Below are positions 32,301 to 42,191 of a stretch of DNA of 64,000 nucleotides, one piece after another. Both the position numbers and the translations under genes were made by a program. Numbering within the stretch: the stretch's first letter is position 1; the number at the start of each line of letters is the position of its first letter. The DNA is from Symbiodinium natans. Taxonomy: Eukaryota > Sar > Dinophyceae > Suessiales > Symbiodiniaceae. The notes under the pieces are model-generated. The model was not told the DNA's origin. It was given only the letters and a program-made list of their open reading frames with translations, and made no database searches. The stretch spans positions 2,501 through 66,500 of the forward strand of contig CAJNDS010000796.1 in NCBI GenBank assembly GCA_905221605.1. Direction: 5' to 3'.

Positions 32301-32769
32301 GGGTTTAGGGTTTACTGTTTGGGGTTTAGGGTTTAGGGTTTAGGGTTTAGGGTTTAGGGTTTACTGTTTGGGGTTTAGGGTTTAGGGTTTAGGGTTTAGG
32401 GTTTAGGGTTTAGGGTTTGGGGTTTAGGGTTTAGGGTTTAGGGTTTAGGGCTTAGGGCTTGGGGTTGACAGTTTCGGGGTGAAGGATTTGGGGCTGAGGG
32501 TCCAAACACATGGCAGAACCCCAAACATGGGATCTAAAGCCCTGCCTGGCATTCGGAAGGAGAACCCAAAAACCATTAAAACCCTTTGCCCGAAATCCTA
32601 AACCCCCAAACCTGAACACCCGAAACTTTAAACCCTAAACCCTGCACCCTAAACCTTATAAACCCTAAACCCTGCACCCTGAACCCCCTAAACCCCCTAA
32701 ACCCTAAACCCTAAATTCTGAAACCCTGAGCCCTGAACCCTAACCTGAAAAAAACCTGAACCCCTAAAC

Positions 32770-32807
32770 CTCTGTCGGGAGCACTTCGCACTGAGAGGGC
32801 GCCGCTC
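32770..32807 (-). CDS. CNB-gene exon (ERRPLSAKCSRQ)
   Basis: 38-nt exon; acceptor CCAGCCCTGTCAG, donor CAGAG|GTTTAGGG. It joins 33598-33634 in phase 0: KLFGEIGFHGDK-ERRPLSAKC. In CNB domains FGE is followed by RxA(T/K)xxA, the phosphate-binding cassette, where Arg contacts the cyclic phosphate; R-x-x-S-A here is a plausible variant. The GT of the donor is the first base pair of a TTTAGGG run. Confidence 0.7.
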
Positions 32808-33597
32808 CTGACAGGGCTGGTGGCTGCGGGTTAAGGCTCAGGGCTTAGGGTTCAGGGCTTAGGGCTCAGGAAATTGGGTTTAGGGTTTAGGGTTTAGGGT
32901 TTAGGGTTTTAGGGTTTAGGGTTTAGGGTTTAGGGTTTTAGGGTTTAGGGTTTAGGGTTTAGGGTTTAGGGCTTAGGGCTTAGGGCTTTGGGGCCAGTAG
33001 GGTCTCAGGTTAAGGGCTCCAAGCTGTAGGGCTTCGACGCTTGCGGGTTTGGGGGCCGAAAGGGGTTTCAAGCTCAAGGTTGAAAAGTTTGGGGTTTAGG
33101 GTTTAGGGTTTAGGGTTAGGGTTTAGGGTTTAGGGTTTAGGGTTTAGGGCTTGGGGTGCAGGATTGGGGAGTTGAGGGAGTCTAGGTCTTGCTGAAAGCT
33201 GAGGGGTTATGGTGCAAGATTCGGGAGTTGAGAGAGTCTGGGGTTTGAGGGTTTTAGGGCTTTGGGGTTTGTTGGGGTTTTAGGGCTAATTTTCGGAAGG
33301 GAGGCATACAAGGTGTTCGTTTGTGTCGGAGGCAGACCTGCACCCTTCCAGCCTCTGACATCCTCAGCCCCAACACATGGAAGCCGTACAGAACCCATAC
33401 AACCCTGTACCCCAAAACCCTACAGCCGCGCCCAGCTCAGCGGCAAAGTCCTGCAGCCCAAAACACTCAAACCCCAAACCCAACGCCACACTTCAGCGCT
33501 AAAGTCCCAAAGGCCAAAACCCTCAAAACCCGAACCCTAAGCCCTTTATCCCAAACCCTAAACCCTAAACCCAACGCCCGCGTCCCCCCAAAAAAAC

Positions 33598-33634
33598 CTT
33601 GTCACCGTGGAAGCCAATCTCGCCGAAGAGCTTC
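33598..33634 (-). CDS. CNB phosphate-binding-cassette exon (KLFGEIGFHGDK)
   Basis: 37-nt exon, acceptor ACAGCGCCACCCAG|G, donor GACAAG|GTTTTT. The split first codon takes GG from exon 33971-34011, giving SAG-KLFGEIGF. GxxFGExxf is the core CNB cassette motif, with Glu contacting the ribose in the family. Phase agrees on both sides. Confidence 0.78.
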
Positions 33635-33970
33635 CTGGGTGGCGCTGTGGGGTTTTCGAGCTTAGGGTTTAGGGTTGGGGTTTAGGGTTCAGGGTTCAGG
33701 GTTCAGGGTTTAGGGTTTGGGGTTTAGGGTTTAGGGTTTAGGGTCTAGGGTTTAGGGTTTAGGGTTTAGGCTTTAGGCTTCAGGGCTTCGTACTTGTAAC
33801 CATACTTATAACTACCCATGAACCGCCAAGTAGGGTTTAAGGCTGAAGGTACCGAAGCCTAAACCCTAAACCCTAAACCCTAATCCCTAAACCCTAAACC
33901 CTAAACCCCAAACCCCAAACCCTAAACCCCAAGCAGGGCCCTGGGGCGTTTCGGGATTCAGCGGAGGCAC

Positions 33971-34011
33971 CCGGCGGAGACGGTGTCCAAGAAGTGGCCG
34001 AGGAGCATCTC
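33971..34011 (-). CDS. CNB-gene exon (EMLLGHFLDTVSAG)
   Basis: 41-nt exon, acceptor CTCTGAGACAG, donor GCCGG|GTGCCT. Thirteen codons plus GG. It supplies the strand before the cassette (xxxLxxxxxG-xLFGE). If GT were read through, the frame meets a stop 12 nt on, which supports the donor. Confidence 0.72.
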
Positions 34012-34099
34012 CTGTCTCAGAGGGTTCAGGGTTTAGGCTTTGGGGTTTAGGGTTTAGGGTTTAGGGTTCAGGGCCTGAAGCCCCCTAAACCTACATACG

Positions 34100-34980
34100 A
34101 AACCTTAAACCCTACACCCTCAACTTTTGGGGGAGAGGTTGTTCTTGCAAACCACGGACGAAAGAGTTTGGGGCTTTGTGACCAATCCGTGTGCTACTTA
34201 AAAGCTCAGGGAACTTAGCAGTAGGGTTTAGGGTTTAGGGTGTAGAGTTTAGGGTGTAGGGTTTAGGGTTTTGGGTTTAGGGTTTCGGGTTTAGGGTGTA
34301 GGTGTAGCTTTTGAGAAATCCACAAAATGCAGGCCTCTACGGTGACCTCTTCTGTTAGGGTTCAGGGTGCTAGGATTTGAGAGGCTTAGGGCAAGCCCTG
34401 AACCCCATGCGCTGAAGTGGGTATGAAGTCTTAACGAATAAGGCCCACTCTATTTCTGTCTCTTGCTTGCTGTGGTTTGTTTTTTCTTTCTTTCTATTTT
34501 TTTTCCTTTTCTTCTTTTTTTGGGGGGGGGGTGGCGGGGGGGGGGGGGGGGGGCGGGGGGGGCGGGGGGGGGCGGGGTGGGGGGGTGGGGGGGGTGGGGG
34601 GGGGGGTGGGGGGGTGGGGGGGGCGGGGGGGGGGCGGGGGGGGCGGGGGGGGCGGGGGGGGCGGGGGGGCTGTTAGTCCGTAAGCCCTTGTTCCCAAGTT
34701 CCTGGCAAGTTGGGGGGTGGTTGGTACTCGAAGGCTCAGGGTTTGGGAGCTTAAGGAGGGTTGAGGGTGGGGCAGGTCAGCCATCGTGATAAATTGGCCG
34801 ATGAGGAGGTTAGGGGTTTAGGGGTTGAGGTTTTAGTGTTTAAGGGTAAGGGCTTTTGCAACTCTATCGGCCAGGAGCTCATCAGCTTGGGATTTGGGGA
34901 ACTGAACGCGATCTCGACTTGGGAGCCACGGCAAGCCCTCGAGGGCTTAGGTTTTGGGCTTGAGGTTTAGCGTTTGGGGT
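34100..34980 (-). other. Mixed segment: poly-G tract and exon-like frames
   Basis: Minus-strand frames near 34,110-34,175 (HGLVTKPQTLSSVVCKNN, then stop), 34,325-34,365 (EEVTVEACILWISQK) and 34,870-34,935 (VEIAFSSPNPKLMSSW) look coding. The last is equally open on plus (GQELISLGFGELNAIST). They are not placed in a gene model. Confidence 0.3.
34519..34669 (+). repeat. Poly-G tract with C/T spacers
   Basis: About 150 bp of G runs separated by single C or T. Frames over it (poly-Gly, poly-Pro) are not genes. High G-quadruplex potential; it lies in an intron of the CNB gene. Confidence 0.9.
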
Positions 34981-35147
34981 CGTTGAGGTTTCAGGCTTAG
35001 GGTTGAGGGGGATAGGGCTTAAGGTGCAGCGTCTAGAGTTTCGGGACAACCTGAACTAAACCCTTCAACCTAAACCCTGAACCCTAAACCCTAAGTCAAC
35101 CCCCCCCCCTACACCCTATGCACCAACAGGCAAAAAATTGGAAGGGC

Positions 35148-35204
35148 CTCCCCACGGTGGCTGTAGCCCTCGGCGGTCTGCTGGTAGTCCAGCTCCTCGG
35201 GGGG
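35148..35204 (-). CDS. CNB-gene exon (PPEELDYQQTAEGYSHRGE)
   Basis: 57-nt exon, 19 codons, phase 0 to 0. Acceptor is CTCTGAAGCCAG; donor is GAG|GCCC (GC donor). It joins 35601-35634 upstream and 33971-34011 downstream without phase conflict. Probably the variable surface loop between the VLSG strand and the FGE cassette. Confidence 0.6.
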
Positions 35205-35600
35205 CTGGCTTCAGAGTTTAAGGTTTTTCGGGTCGGGTTTAGGGTTTAGGGTTTCGGGTTTCGGGTGTTCGGGCGTTTTAGGGTTTCCAGGGTTTCAGAA
35301 TTTTCGGGGTTTTCAGGGTTTAGGCTTGCGGGGGGTTTGGTCAGGGAAGGGAAAGCTGGGAGCTGTCGCTCAGGGTTTAGGGTTTCGGGTCTGGGTGTTG
35401 GGGTGAACAGATAATGCATCCATGGGTCAACCAACTGCTCTCGTGCACCACCCTAAACCCTAGAACCTTAAACCTGGGAACCTAAACCCTGTAAACCCGA
35501 GCCGAAACCCTAAACCCTGAACCCTAAACGCCCCTAAACCCTCAAACCCTGAACCCGCACACTCTTGACGTTTAACCCTTAAACACCGCAAGACCCTTAC

Positions 35601-35634
35601 CGTGGGCCCCTCCACAACGTAAGGCCTGTGCTTC
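35601..35634 (-). CDS. CNB-gene exon (KHRPYVVEGPT)
   Basis: 34-nt exon with consensus borders: acceptor CTGCGCTCCAG, donor ACG|GTAAGG. The first base completes the CG left by exon 35975-36045, giving Arg. Only 11 residues. Confidence 0.62.
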
Positions 35635-35974
35635 CTGGAGCGCAGGGTTTCCGGTCCAGAGCTCGAGGGGTTCAGTTCTTGGTTTATGAGTTTTCAGGCT
35701 CCTGGGCTTAGGCTTTAGGGTTCAGGGGGCTTAGATTCAGGACCCTAAACCCTTAGACTTTGTGCAGGGCTCCTCTCACGAGCTCCTCCCCAACCCTACG
35801 CCAACAATGCAAGTGACTGGGTCCTGGCCCTGGACCCCGAACAACCCTAAACCCTGAACAAGCTAAGCCTAACCCCTAAACCCTGAACACTAAACCCAAA
35901 ACCCTAAACCCTAAATTAACTAATAACCCTAAACCCGAAACCCTAAGCGCGAACCACGAAAAAAGACACAAAAC

Positions 35975-36045
35975 CGGAGCTCGGGATCCAGGCGGGCGTG
36001 ACTCCGCCTGTCTCGGGGCTCGTGGAGAACATGCTCTTTGAGCGT
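35975..36045 (-). CDS. CNB-gene exon (TLKEHVLHEPRDRR)
   Basis: 71-nt exon, 23 codons plus CG; acceptor CCCGACGCCAG, donor CTCCG|GTTTTG. It starts in phase 0, as the exon at 48639-48694 ends, so it could follow directly across the LINE-bearing intron. Charged, probably a loop or helix inserted in the CNB domain. Confidence 0.55.
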
Positions 36046-36169
36046 CTGGCGTCGGGGCGTGTAGGGGTTTAGGGTTTAGGGTTTAGGGTTTAGGGCTTAG
36101 GGTTTGTTTCGGGTTGAGGGCTGGTGGTGGAGGGTTGAGGGTTTAGGGCTTGTGGGCTTTTGGGCCAGA

Positions 36170-38310
36170 GCGATGTGGGCGCCAAACTCTAAAACAGGCA
36201 TCTCTCACATGCCAAGGACACTCAGAAAAGCAACAGCAAAGGGAACACCCCAACCTAAGCCTTGAAGCCTACAAACTGTAAAGCCCAAAACCCGAACATC
36301 ATGGAGCCCTCAAAAAGGGCCTCGGCCTTGCCCGGAATGGGGGGGGGGACTTCGGTTCCCTACAGGGTCCCTGAAAAGCGCTCAAAACCCCCCAAAACCC
36401 CCCCCTAAAACCCCCCGAGTAATCGTAAAGTCTCACTGAACTTCACCGGTTGGCCCCAAATCGTGCCACAGGTCGAACTCCGATGGATAACCACAGAGAA
36501 GACACCCCCTCTTTGATATTTAGGGTTTAGGGTTTAGGGTTTAGGGTTTAGGGTTTAGGGTTTAGGGTTTAGGGTTTAGGGTTTAGGGTGATGTTGCCCC
36601 CAAAAGCTCGGTGCGAATCACATCCCTTCGAACAGTCATCGGAGCTTGCCAATCGTCGCTCAATGTTGTTTGACCCGCCCGTCAATTGTACTTGGCCCAC
36701 AGCAGGAGGACGCAAAAGACACAAAGAGCTAGGGCAGATGCAAGTGGGCTGTATGAGGGATACAAGTACAACAAATGGGGATTTCCGAAACTCTGGGGGG
36801 GGGGACACATCATTGGGGTCCATATTCTCAGGGAATCCGACTATTTAGGGTCTTTCATGGGGGGTCCCCTATGTTCGTAAACCCCCTAAATGGTCTACAA
36901 GTCCACTACAGAGTGATATGAGCCCCCGGGGCGGCCTTACAATTGCTTGCGGGCACAAGGTTTCAAGGCTTGGAGGGTACAAGGTTTGGGGTTTGGTGTT
37001 TAGGGTTTAGGGTTTAGGGTTTAGGGTTTAGGGTTTAGGGTTTAGGGTTCAGGGTTTAGGGTTTAGGGTTTAGGGTTTAGGGTTTAGGGTTTAGGGTTTA
37101 GGGTTTAGGGGGGAGACGAGGGTTAGGATGTAGGGCTTAGGGCCTATCATCCCACAGCTGAAAAACACCGAACAACCCTCACGACCCTAAAGAGCCTGAA
37201 CCTAGGGTCTAAATGGAGCCTCTCTCTCCTGAGCCAGGTGTCCCCACAAAATCCCAAAAATACAACCATCTAGGGACCCCAAACCCTAAACCCCAAGCCC
37301 TAAACCCTGGACCCTAAACCCCACCAAACCCCAAACCCCCAAACCCTCAGCCGCTAAAGCCGAAACCCTAAACCCTAAACCCTAAACCCTAAACCCTAAA
37401 CCCTAAACCCTAAACCCTGAACCCCAAAGCACCGAGCCTCCGGTGTTCTCGCATTCGCTTTGGCCTCGCGGGGCTCTCTCGGTTTTTAGCTCCGGGCTTT
37501 CATCCCCTCACGGGTTCAGGATTTGGGGTTCGGGGTTGGGTTGTTTTGGGGTTCGGGGGGTGTTTAGAACTTTCTCAATGGTCTTCCCTCCCCTCTTTTG
37601 TTGTGGAACAGAAAGTTCGGCTTTCAAAGCACAAAGGGTATCATACTGTGCTATAGTACACCATCGTAACCCCTTATATTTTCTAGAAGATGACGTATTG
37701 TAGTGTGTGAGGCCGTTAAAGTAGATGACTGTCTCTTGATGGGTTATCGTATTTGCTTCGGTATACTGCAATTTCTCCTCGACTAGAATAGGAGAGTGGG
37801 TAGGAGTAGGAATAGGAGGTCACGCAGGGGCAGAGTATGTTATAATGGAGCAGACTGTACTGCTGTAGAGTAGTTTCAAGGATGTTATAGGTATCTTCTC
37901 GGGTGTTGTGGCATCTTAGAGTTGTTCAAGTGGATTTACTTATAGCATGATGAACCCACCCCTAAACCCCTGGAACCCCCACCCTAACCCTCTAAACTTA
38001 AATCCTAAACCTTCACCCTTGCCCGAACCCAACACTCCAAAACCCCTAAAACCCTGAACACCAACCCTAAACCCTAAAGCCTGCAAACCCTAAAGCCTTA
38101 ACCGGAAACCCGTCGCAAACCCCTACACCCGCTAAACCTCAAACCCGAAGAACACCCCAAGCCTCGAACCTCAAACCCCCGAAACCCTAAACCCCAAACT
38201 CCTACACCCCTACGACCCTGAAAGCCTTCGCAACTACGGCGTCGCTCACGACAATCACACCCTAGGCTCCAAAACCCTGAACTAACAGCAAGAAAGGCAC
38301 AAGACGCAAC
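36170..38310 (-). other. Exon-like islands and unique DNA before the LINE
   Basis: Minus-strand candidates: about 36,440-36,510 (GVFSVVIHRSSTCGTIWGQP, donor GTGAAG), 36,590-36,700 (GQVQLTGGSNNIERRLASS, also open on plus), 37,205-37,245 (GHLAQEREAPFRP, stop) and 37,440-37,490 (RAPRGQSECENTGGS, donor GTGCTT). 37,570-37,960 is unique with no supported gene. TTTAGGG arrays occupy 36,519-36,587 and 37,008-37,110. Confidence 0.35.
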
Positions 38311-38311
38311 T

Positions 38312-38400
38312 TGGGATGCTACTCCCTTATAGGGATCATTGATAGGGGGCACTCGAATCCCCATTCAGGACTGCTATAATGTGAGGGGGGAAACATCCCA
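38312..38400. mobile_element. MITE-like foldback element, family 1, copy 3
   Basis: 89 bp from TGGGATGCTACTCCC to GGGGGGAAACATCCCA with an inner AGGGATCATTGATAGGGGG / GAATCCCCATTCAGGA core. Its right terminus coincides with the left copy of the 15-bp repeat that flanks the LINE, so the LINE seems to have inserted at the edge of this element. Confidence 0.65.
38386..38400. repeat. Left copy of LINE-flanking 15-bp direct repeat
   Basis: GGGGGAAACATCCCA, identical to 47076-47090. Interpreted as a target-site duplication. Confidence 0.7.
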
Positions 38401-38484
38401 GGAAGAAGAAGATGTTGAGCGTGCCGTCGCCCTTGTCGCATACGACACGAAGAAGGAGGACCAGCCGTGGCCAGTCCTAAGCTG

Positions 38485-38509
38485 AGGGACTCCGCAAAGC
38501 GGAGTCCCT
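38485..38509 (-). other. LINE 3' UTR stem-loop
   Basis: AGGGACTCCGC (38485-38495), AAA loop, GCGGAGTCCCT (38499-38509): a perfect 11-bp stem about 110 nt downstream of the RT stop and 85 nt from the element's end. A second small hairpin (TGTCG CATA CGACA) is at 38434-38447. In stringent-type LINEs the 3' stem-loop is recognised by the reverse transcriptase; that role here is inference. Confidence 0.75.
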
Positions 38510-38622
38510 GAAGACCTGACAGCCTTCAGGAGCAAACATGAAACAACTCAGTCACTCAGCCTCGCGGTCCCAAGTGGGAGTGTGAGAGAGTGAAAGAGAG
38601 TGAGAGAAACGATCGAGCGAGC

Positions 38623-41199
38623 TTACGACCGCCCCGCGGCACCATGCCGCGCGTGCCGTGAAGCCCACAACTTGCACGCCGTCTCAGCCACGTGCACGCT
38701 GGCGTCCCACCCGTCCCTCGGGGACACCCACCCAAGACGCCGGGTAAGAGGGTTAGCAGGGACCCCCACCCCCGGTGGACGTGCGTTGGCCCGGCACCCC
38801 CACAGAAGGTGCGCATGGTACCCAATTGCGCGTCGGCAAAAGGGGCAGACCCCCGTCTCCCCCTGCCCGCCTGCCCTACACAGGTGCTCCGGCGAAACAG
38901 TCGAAGCCAAAAAGGCCGCCCGATAACCGGGCCCCAAACCCAGCGCCTTACGAGTGCGCGGGATATCAATGGAAGAAAAAGCCCTAAACAGGGCCTGCAT
39001 CGAGTGCTGCTGCACCAACTCGACCGCCTCATGCCGAGTCGAAGCGAGATAATTCTCAAAGGCAGACCGCCTCATCTGCTGTCTTAAGGCGCGCAGCTGC
39101 TCTTCAGCCTGCTGCCGAGACCCAGGCCTGAGATCCAGGCAACGCTCCGAAGCCGGAACGTGTTGGCGCCACGCTTGTGGTACCGCCCATCGCCAAGGCC
39201 CCTGCTCAGAAAAGCCGATTGCCTTCAAATGTCTCCGAACGAGACACAGCGTGGTATGCGGCACGTTATGCCACTGGCCCAAGAGGCCACGATCCTTAGC
39301 GCGCCTTAGTCGCTGCCAAGCCCTGAGCACGACTACCGTGGACAGGTGAACAGTGGTCCCATAAAGGACTTTGCGCAGATCCCTGCTAGCAGGGTAGCCA
39401 GTACGGAACCCCCGCGAAAGCATGGTGAAAAGCTTTTCGGCAGCCTGCTTGGTAGGAAAATGCCCCACCCAACCGTACGAAGCCTTGCTAGTGACAAAAG
39501 CCCTGTGAGCCAGGAGCATACGCTCCCAGGGAAGCTGGGTGGTCATGAGCAGAGCCGCCCTCGATCGGGATTCAGACAAACGCACCTCCTCAACCTGCGC
39601 CATTTTGCGCGGCCGAGAGACCGTGGAGGCCCCCAGAGCCTTTACCTCCGGCGCGTGCCAAGCGGCATCAGCTTTGAGGTTCAGTATTTGCACATACTGA
39701 GCTCCCCGCGCAGCAACCTGCACCTTTTCAGGAGCCTCCTTAAGGCCCACTTGCGCGCTCCAGCGCGCCCAACAGCTGATGCGACCCTCGACCCCCTCCC
39801 ATCGAGTGGTTTGAAAGCTGCGATCGTCCATATACGTAGCCAAAGAAGCCCCCCCGTCCCGGACCTGAGCCTCAACCGTGCGCACACCGGAACAAGCCCA
39901 GAGACTCAACACGAAGGGTGCTAGAGGACATCCTTGAGGCATTGCGGAACCCGCAAAAAGCGGATAGGCGTGCGTGTGGCCTTCATGCTGCACCCATCGG
40001 CGCTGACCCCCCCAGGCCTGCCCGATGAGCTGGCCCAGATGCGGCGGAAGGCCGATGGCCGTAAGAAACTGCGAAGAGATGGCCGGCTTCATGCGATCGT
40101 ACGCAGCAGACCAATCTAAACTTGCAAAGAAACCTTTGCGCCTGGTGTAGCAGTCCTGAAGACCGCTGATGAGATCCTCAGCTCCAGGCATTCCTTTCCC
40201 ATAAGCAATGCTGGGGTGCAAATGGGCCTTAGTCCAAGCCCGAAGCTGTTCATGCCTGCACCAGGCACTGGCGTAAATGCGCCAGAAGCAAGAGCACACC
40301 GTGATGGGGCGGGTGTTCTTAACATGCAACCGATTGTTAGGCTCAAGTTTCCCCGGTTTGACCAAGGTGACCTGCCTAGCTTCACAGAGCTGTTCCGGCA
40401 AGAGCCCCGTCCGCTCCCAGAGCATCATGAGCTGGTGCAGCAGCTTAACTGCCGGCTCCGGCATGAAGCGGAGCTCATCCCCCGACCACTGGTCCGTGCC
40501 CGCCGCCCCTTTACAGTGACGGACACACCACAAAACCTCCTCATGAGTGATGGTAGTCCACTGCACGTTCTGCGTGGGCCCAAAGCCCTCCACGAGGGTG
40601 TGAACAGCCCCGTCCACATCGACAGGAACCTCCTGCCAGACTTCTTGCCAGTGCCTACACACCATGGCGGTGGCCTGCCTTCTTGAGAAAGCTTCCATGT
40701 CACTATTGTAAAGGACAGCCTTACTGGTAGCGGCAGCTTTGCTTTTAAGCCAAGCGCCCAAAGCCTTCAGGGTACCAGTAGCCATGCGATCCCGCCACTG
40801 CGCGAGCCTAGCTTGCTGCTGGCTACGCTCAGCCCGCAACTGTTCATCCTTAGTCACAGCAAGGGCCTGGGCAGCCAGACTGGCTAACTCCTCCGGAGCA
40901 GCGCCAGCCGGCACTTCAGGCAACGCCCGACTGAGGAGCCCGGCAGGAACTGCACGTTTCAAAGCACAGAGGCGCTTGACCTCATAGAGCCGAGCCAGAC
41001 GACGCCGAAGCTTCCTGAGGCCCTCACCCTGAGTCGGATTAGAAGGGCTCCCGACCTGTTCCGGCACCCACTGAAAGTGCGCCTGTCGGCCCTTAGCGCT
41101 GAAGCCAGGCGGCCGAGGTGGCTCTCCCGAGGCACAACAACCCAAGGAGCGCACTGCATCGTTGGTGGCCGCATCATAGCAGGCACTGAGACAAGACAT
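38623..41199 (-). CDS. Reverse transcriptase of the LINE
   Basis: 858 codons, the longest frame in the window. RT domain order is visible: ITHEEVLWCVRHCKGAAGTD and LVKPGK (early fingers), RPITVCSCFWRIYA, then FASLDWSAAYD with catalytic Asp362, MPQGCPLAPF, and YMDD at 456-459, the catalytic pair. A C-terminal finger CPFC-x6-H-x-H-x4-C at 785-802 matches the cysteine/histidine motif at the end of LINE ORF2 proteins. No RNase H domain was recognised. The N-terminal start is set by a frame change near 41,200, where the endonuclease frame leads in; the first Met (or near-cognate) is probably not a real start. Confidence 0.92.
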   Translation of the reverse strand: MSCLSACYDAATNDAVRSLGCCASGEPPRPPGFSAKGRQAHFQWVPEQVGSPSNPTQGEGLRKLRRRLARLYEVKRLCALKRAVPAGLLSRALPEVPAGAAPEELASLAAQALAVTKDEQLRAERSQQQARLAQWRDRMATGTLKALGAWLKSKAAATSKAVLYNSDMEAFSRRQATAMVCRHWQEVWQEVPVDVDGAVHTLVEGFGPTQNVQWTTITHEEVLWCVRHCKGAAGTDQWSGDELRFMPEPAVKLLHQLMMLWERTGLLPEQLCEARQVTLVKPGKLEPNNRLHVKNTRPITVCSCFWRIYASAWCRHEQLRAWTKAHLHPSIAYGKGMPGAEDLISGLQDCYTRRKGFFASLDWSAAYDRMKPAISSQFLTAIGLPPHLGQLIGQAWGGQRRWVQHEGHTHAYPLFAGSAMPQGCPLAPFVLSLWACSGVRTVEAQVRDGGASLATYMDDRSFQTTRWEGVEGRISCWARWSAQVGLKEAPEKVQVAARGAQYVQILNLKADAAWHAPEVKALGASTVSRPRKMAQVEEVRLSESRSRAALLMTTQLPWERMLLAHRAFVTSKASYGWVGHFPTKQAAEKLFTMLSRGFRTGYPASRDLRKVLYGTTVHLSTVVVLRAWQRLRRAKDRGLLGQWHNVPHTTLCLVRRHLKAIGFSEQGPWRWAVPQAWRQHVPASERCLDLRPGSRQQAEEQLRALRQQMRRSAFENYLASTRHEAVELVQQHSMQALFRAFSSIDIPRTRKALGLGPGYRAAFLASTVSPEHLCRAGGQGETGVCPFCRRAIGYHAHLLWGCRANARPPGVGVPANPLTRRLGWVSPRDGWDASVHVAETACKLWASRHARHGAAGRS

Positions 41200-42185
41200 G
41201 AAAGCATTCCATTGAGATACGACTGCACAAGCTCATAGCACTCAGAACCTAGGACCTGCTCTGCCCAAGCTTTGGCGAGCTTTTTCATCCAGTCCTCCTT
41301 AGAGATATGCGGGGGCTGCAACCACTTGGGCGCAGGCTTCAAGCGGCCTTTGTGGCGCTCAGCGATGCCAGCGGCGAGGCGAAGCCAGTAACCCTTGTGG
41401 TCACTAAAACGCTCGGTCGCCGTCCCTGCCCACGCGACCCTGGCCCCTTCAAAGGTGCTCTGGGCCGCCCAGTCAATAACCCTGTTACCGTCCCATCTCG
41501 TAGGACTGCCGTCGGTGGCAACCAATTGCCCGCCGTGCGCCCGAAGCACTTCGCAGACAAGACTGTCCTCTGGTTCCATGTTGCGGTCACCTACCAGCAG
41601 CCACGGAGCACCCCCCAGCCCTTCCTGCGCCCAGAACGCCCCCACGGCTTCGGCACCGACCCCTCCCGACCCCGGAGGGGTGTAAATGTTGATAAGACAC
41701 ATATTCCGCAGCCAAAGGCCTGCGATCTGATTGTCATGGTGCTGACAAGAGCTAGCAGTGGTGTGCTTGACCGAAGCGTGGACCAGAAAGGCGATGCCCC
41801 CGCAAAACCGATCCCACCCCCACCGTCCCTGAGCAACCTGCCCCGGGGTATAGTACGCAAAGTAACCTTTGCGCCTAGCAGCTTTGGCAAAACCCTGCCA
41901 CTCAGTAGGCGACATGCCCACTTCCTGCAAACATAAAACATGCGCTTTGAGAAAGTCACTGTTGTGCAGGCGCCAGCAACCCGGAGCCCCACCACAGTTG
42001 AGGACAAACATGCGCGTGCCCTCCCGCTCACCAGCGGCCCGAGGCCCAGGACATCTAGCTTCCCCCACCCTGACCCCTCTGTATCCCCCCAACGGGAGGT
42101 CGCATTCGGGATTCAAAGTGAAGCCAAGCTCCTTGCAGATAGCAAGGGAGCTACTGAGTGCCGGGCCCGCCTCCGAGCCCAGCAC
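40959..42185 (-). CDS. APE-type endonuclease region of the LINE
   Basis: Endonuclease/exonuclease/phosphatase fold. VLCLQEVG carries Glu88, LVGDRN carries Asp200 and Asn202, and FSDHKGY carries Asp262-His263, matching the QE, GDxN and SDH motifs of LINE endonucleases that nick target DNA. It begins just after an in-frame TGA (42192-42194) that separates it from the preceding basic region. VGEARCPGP sits about 40 residues in, immediately before the catalytic fold. Sense coding fades after about 41,200, where the reverse transcriptase continues in another frame; the last 75 codons are out-of-frame tail. Confidence 0.88.
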   Translation of the reverse strand: MLGSEAGPALSSSLAICKELGFTLNPECDLPLGGYRGVRVGEARCPGPRAAGEREGTRMFVLNCGGAPGCWRLHNSDFLKAHVLCLQEVGMSPTEWQGFAKAARRKGYFAYYTPGQVAQGRWGWDRFCGGIAFLVHASVKHTTASSCQHHDNQIAGLWLRNMCLINIYTPPGSGGVGAEAVGAFWAQEGLGGAPWLLVGDRNMEPEDSLVCEVLRAHGGQLVATDGSPTRWDGNRVIDWAAQSTFEGARVAWAGTATERFSDHKGYWLRLAAGIAERHKGRLKPAPKWLQPPHISKEDWMKKLAKAWAEQVLGSECYELVQSYLNGMLSCLVSVPAMMRPPTMQCAPWVVVPRESHLGRLASALRADRRTFSGCRNRSGALLIRLRVRASGSFGVVWLGSMRSSASVL

Positions 42186-42191
42186 CCAAAG

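Noticed and set aside
34463-34789. Poly-Gly/poly-Pro frames
   Set aside because: Artefacts of the G-rich tract at 34519-34669.
39346-39924. 192-codon plus-strand frame, and other plus frames at 40.2, 41.3, 41.9 and 44-46 kb
   Set aside because: Antisense shadows of the LINE frames, which carry the recognisable RT, endonuclease and OTU motifs.
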